The position numbers were made by a program, and so were the translations under genes. 6,565 bases of DNA. Origin: an uncultured Lachnospiraceae bacterium (GTDB taxonomy: Bacteria; Bacillota; Clostridia; Lachnospirales; Lachnospiraceae). Shown piece after piece: positions 5,661 to 6,565 of this stretch (positions within the stretch are counted from its first letter, which is position 1; every line of letters starts with the position of its first letter). Location: contig CABQGZ010000193.1 of assembly GCA_902463835.1 (NCBI GenBank), positions 1 through 6,565 of the forward strand, in the 5' to 3' direction. The notes beneath the pieces are model-generated. The model was given only the letters and a program-made list of their open reading frames with translations. It did no database searches and was not told where the DNA came from.

Positions 5661-6565
5661 ATGTATAATTTATTGCTTGTAGATGATGAGCCACTGATTA
5701 AGGTTGCTTTCCAGTCCGCCGTGGAGTGGGGCAAGAACGGATTCCTGCTGGCGGCAACAGCCAGTAATGGGCAGGAAGCGCTGCACATTGTTGAGACACA
5801 GCACATTGATGCGGTTATCACGGACTTGAAAATGCCAGGCATAGATGGGCTTGCGCTCATTCATGAACTGAAAAAGCGCAGCTTTACCGGCCCGATTCTG
5901 GTATTGAGCAACTATTCCGATTTCGATTCCGTGCGCACAGCCCTGACGGACGGCGCTTATGACTACTTTCTGAAAATCAATATGAACGGGGAAAGCATCG
6001 GTGAGCATCTGGAAAAGATGGCCGATTTGCTTCGTGTCCAGCAGCAGCGCCAGACGGAGGAGGACCACCGATCCTTTGCCATTGAAGCGCAGAAAAAGGA
6101 GAATGCCCTGATTCACTGCGCTCAATGGATAACATCCACTGCTGAACCTTCCCCTGCTTCTAATCCGTTTTCCATGCTGCCGGAACCGCTGTCCTTTCCT
6201 ATCCGGCTGTTTACCGTCACTTTAATTCCCGCAAAAACTCATCCTATGCCCGCGCTGGATGCTGTGACCGACTTAATTACCGAGGTTTTCGATGAAATCG
6301 GCGGCAAAGTATTTCTGCACACCCATGAGGATGAAATCTGTGGGCTGATCAGCAATGAAAGCCTTGTAGCCTCCGGGCGTACTCTGGATAAGAAACTTGC
6401 CCGCTTGCAACGGCAGGTCACAACATATTTTCTGGATGCCCCGGTCATCATCTACCACGACAAGCCCATTTCACTGGCTGAACTCCGCCAGGGCTACCAG
6501 CTGTGTGAGGATTCTAAGGCGCTCGCCTTTTATGTGGGGTGCAGTGCTCCCATAAAGGCAACGGC
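5661..6565 (+). CDS. YesN-type response regulator (receiver and middle region; C-terminus beyond window)
   Basis: Frame open from ATG 5661 to the window end, 301 codons plus 2 bases, with no stop. GAGG (5650-5653) overlaps the kinase stop and lies 7 nt before the ATG, so the two are co-translated. The receiver domain (about 1-120) has the acidic pocket Asp8-Asp9-Glu10, the phospho-acceptor Asp55 in AVITDLKMPGIDG, Ser83 in VLSNYSDFDS, and Lys105 in AYDYFLKIN. The Pro that often follows this Lys is replaced by Ile, which is not rare in YesN proteins. The region from about 125 to 301 begins with a Gln/Glu-rich helical stretch (VQQQRQTEEDHRS) and continues as the poorly conserved middle domain of this class. 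An AraC-type helix-turn-helix is expected after it but is not in the window. It is probably the activator of the divergent transport operon. Confidence 0.92.
   Translation, partial: MYNLLLVDDEPLIKVAFQSAVEWGKNGFLLAATASNGQEALHIVETQHIDAVITDLKMPGIDGLALIHELKKRSFTGPILVLSNYSDFDSVRTALTDGAYDYFLKINMNGESIGEHLEKMADLLRVQQQRQTEEDHRSFAIEAQKKENALIHCAQWITSTAEPSPASNPFSMLPEPLSFPIRLFTVTLIPAKTHPMPALDAVTDLITEVFDEIGGKVFLHTHEDEICGLISNESLVASGRTLDKKLARLQRQVTTYFLDAPVIIYHDKPISLAELRQGYQLCEDSKALAFYVGCSAPIKAT

Noticed and set aside
5561..6458. Minus-strand frames opposite the response regulator
   Set aside because: The plus strand encodes an intact receiver domain with all key residues in a continuous frame; the opposite frames show no domain.
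5661..6565. Response regulator lacking its DNA-binding domain as a possible truncated gene
   Set aside because: The frame is open to the last base of the window, so the missing domain is an effect of the window edge rather than a mutation.

Overview
The window reads as a chromosomal sugar-uptake locus from a low-to-medium G+C Firmicute, most likely a gut Clostridia member of the Oscillospiraceae/Ruminococcaceae type. This rests on the strong AGGAGG-type ribosome binding sites, the near-consensus sigma-A promoter, the lipoprotein binding protein with a Ser/Ala/Glu-rich tether, and the YesM/YesN-type two-component pair. The taxonomic placement is inference; no rRNA or marker gene is present.

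There are two divergent transcription units around a control region of about 210 bp (3660-3872). The minus-strand unit runs right to left: a sugar-binding lipoprotein (2256-3659), a gap of about 100 bp holding a terminator-like hairpin followed by a T-rich run (2173-2217), a MalF-type permease starting with TTG (1244-2158), a MalG-type permease (388-1242) and the N-terminal 119 codons of a GH95-like glycoside hydrolase that leaves the window at base 1. The plus-strand unit has a near-perfect promoter (TTGACT-17-TATAAT), a YesM/LytS-family membrane histidine kinase (3873-5651) and, 9 bp later, a YesN-type response regulator (5661 onward) that leaves the window before its expected AraC-type DNA-binding domain.

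The likely logic is as follows. The kinase senses an extracellular cue, probably the sugar itself or the loaded binding protein. The regulator then activates the divergent transporter promoter, which has a good -10 but a poor -35. The CUT1 transporter imports an oligosaccharide, and the hydrolase, which has no signal peptide, trims it in the cytoplasm. No ATPase gene is seen, so the transporter probably borrows a shared MsmX-type ATPase. The binding protein resembles the NgcE (N-acetylglucosamine/chitobiose) group, while the hydrolase resembles the fucosidase family GH95. A host-glycan or other branched oligosaccharide substrate is therefore plausible but unproven.

This is a recognisable type of locus. 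I see no wholly new system, mobile element, CRISPR array, tRNA or rRNA. The points most worth a second look are the attenuator-like hairpin plus TTG start between binding protein and permeases, the dyad elements in the divergent promoter region, the divergent GH95-like enzyme, and the base-composition shift inside the kinase gene.
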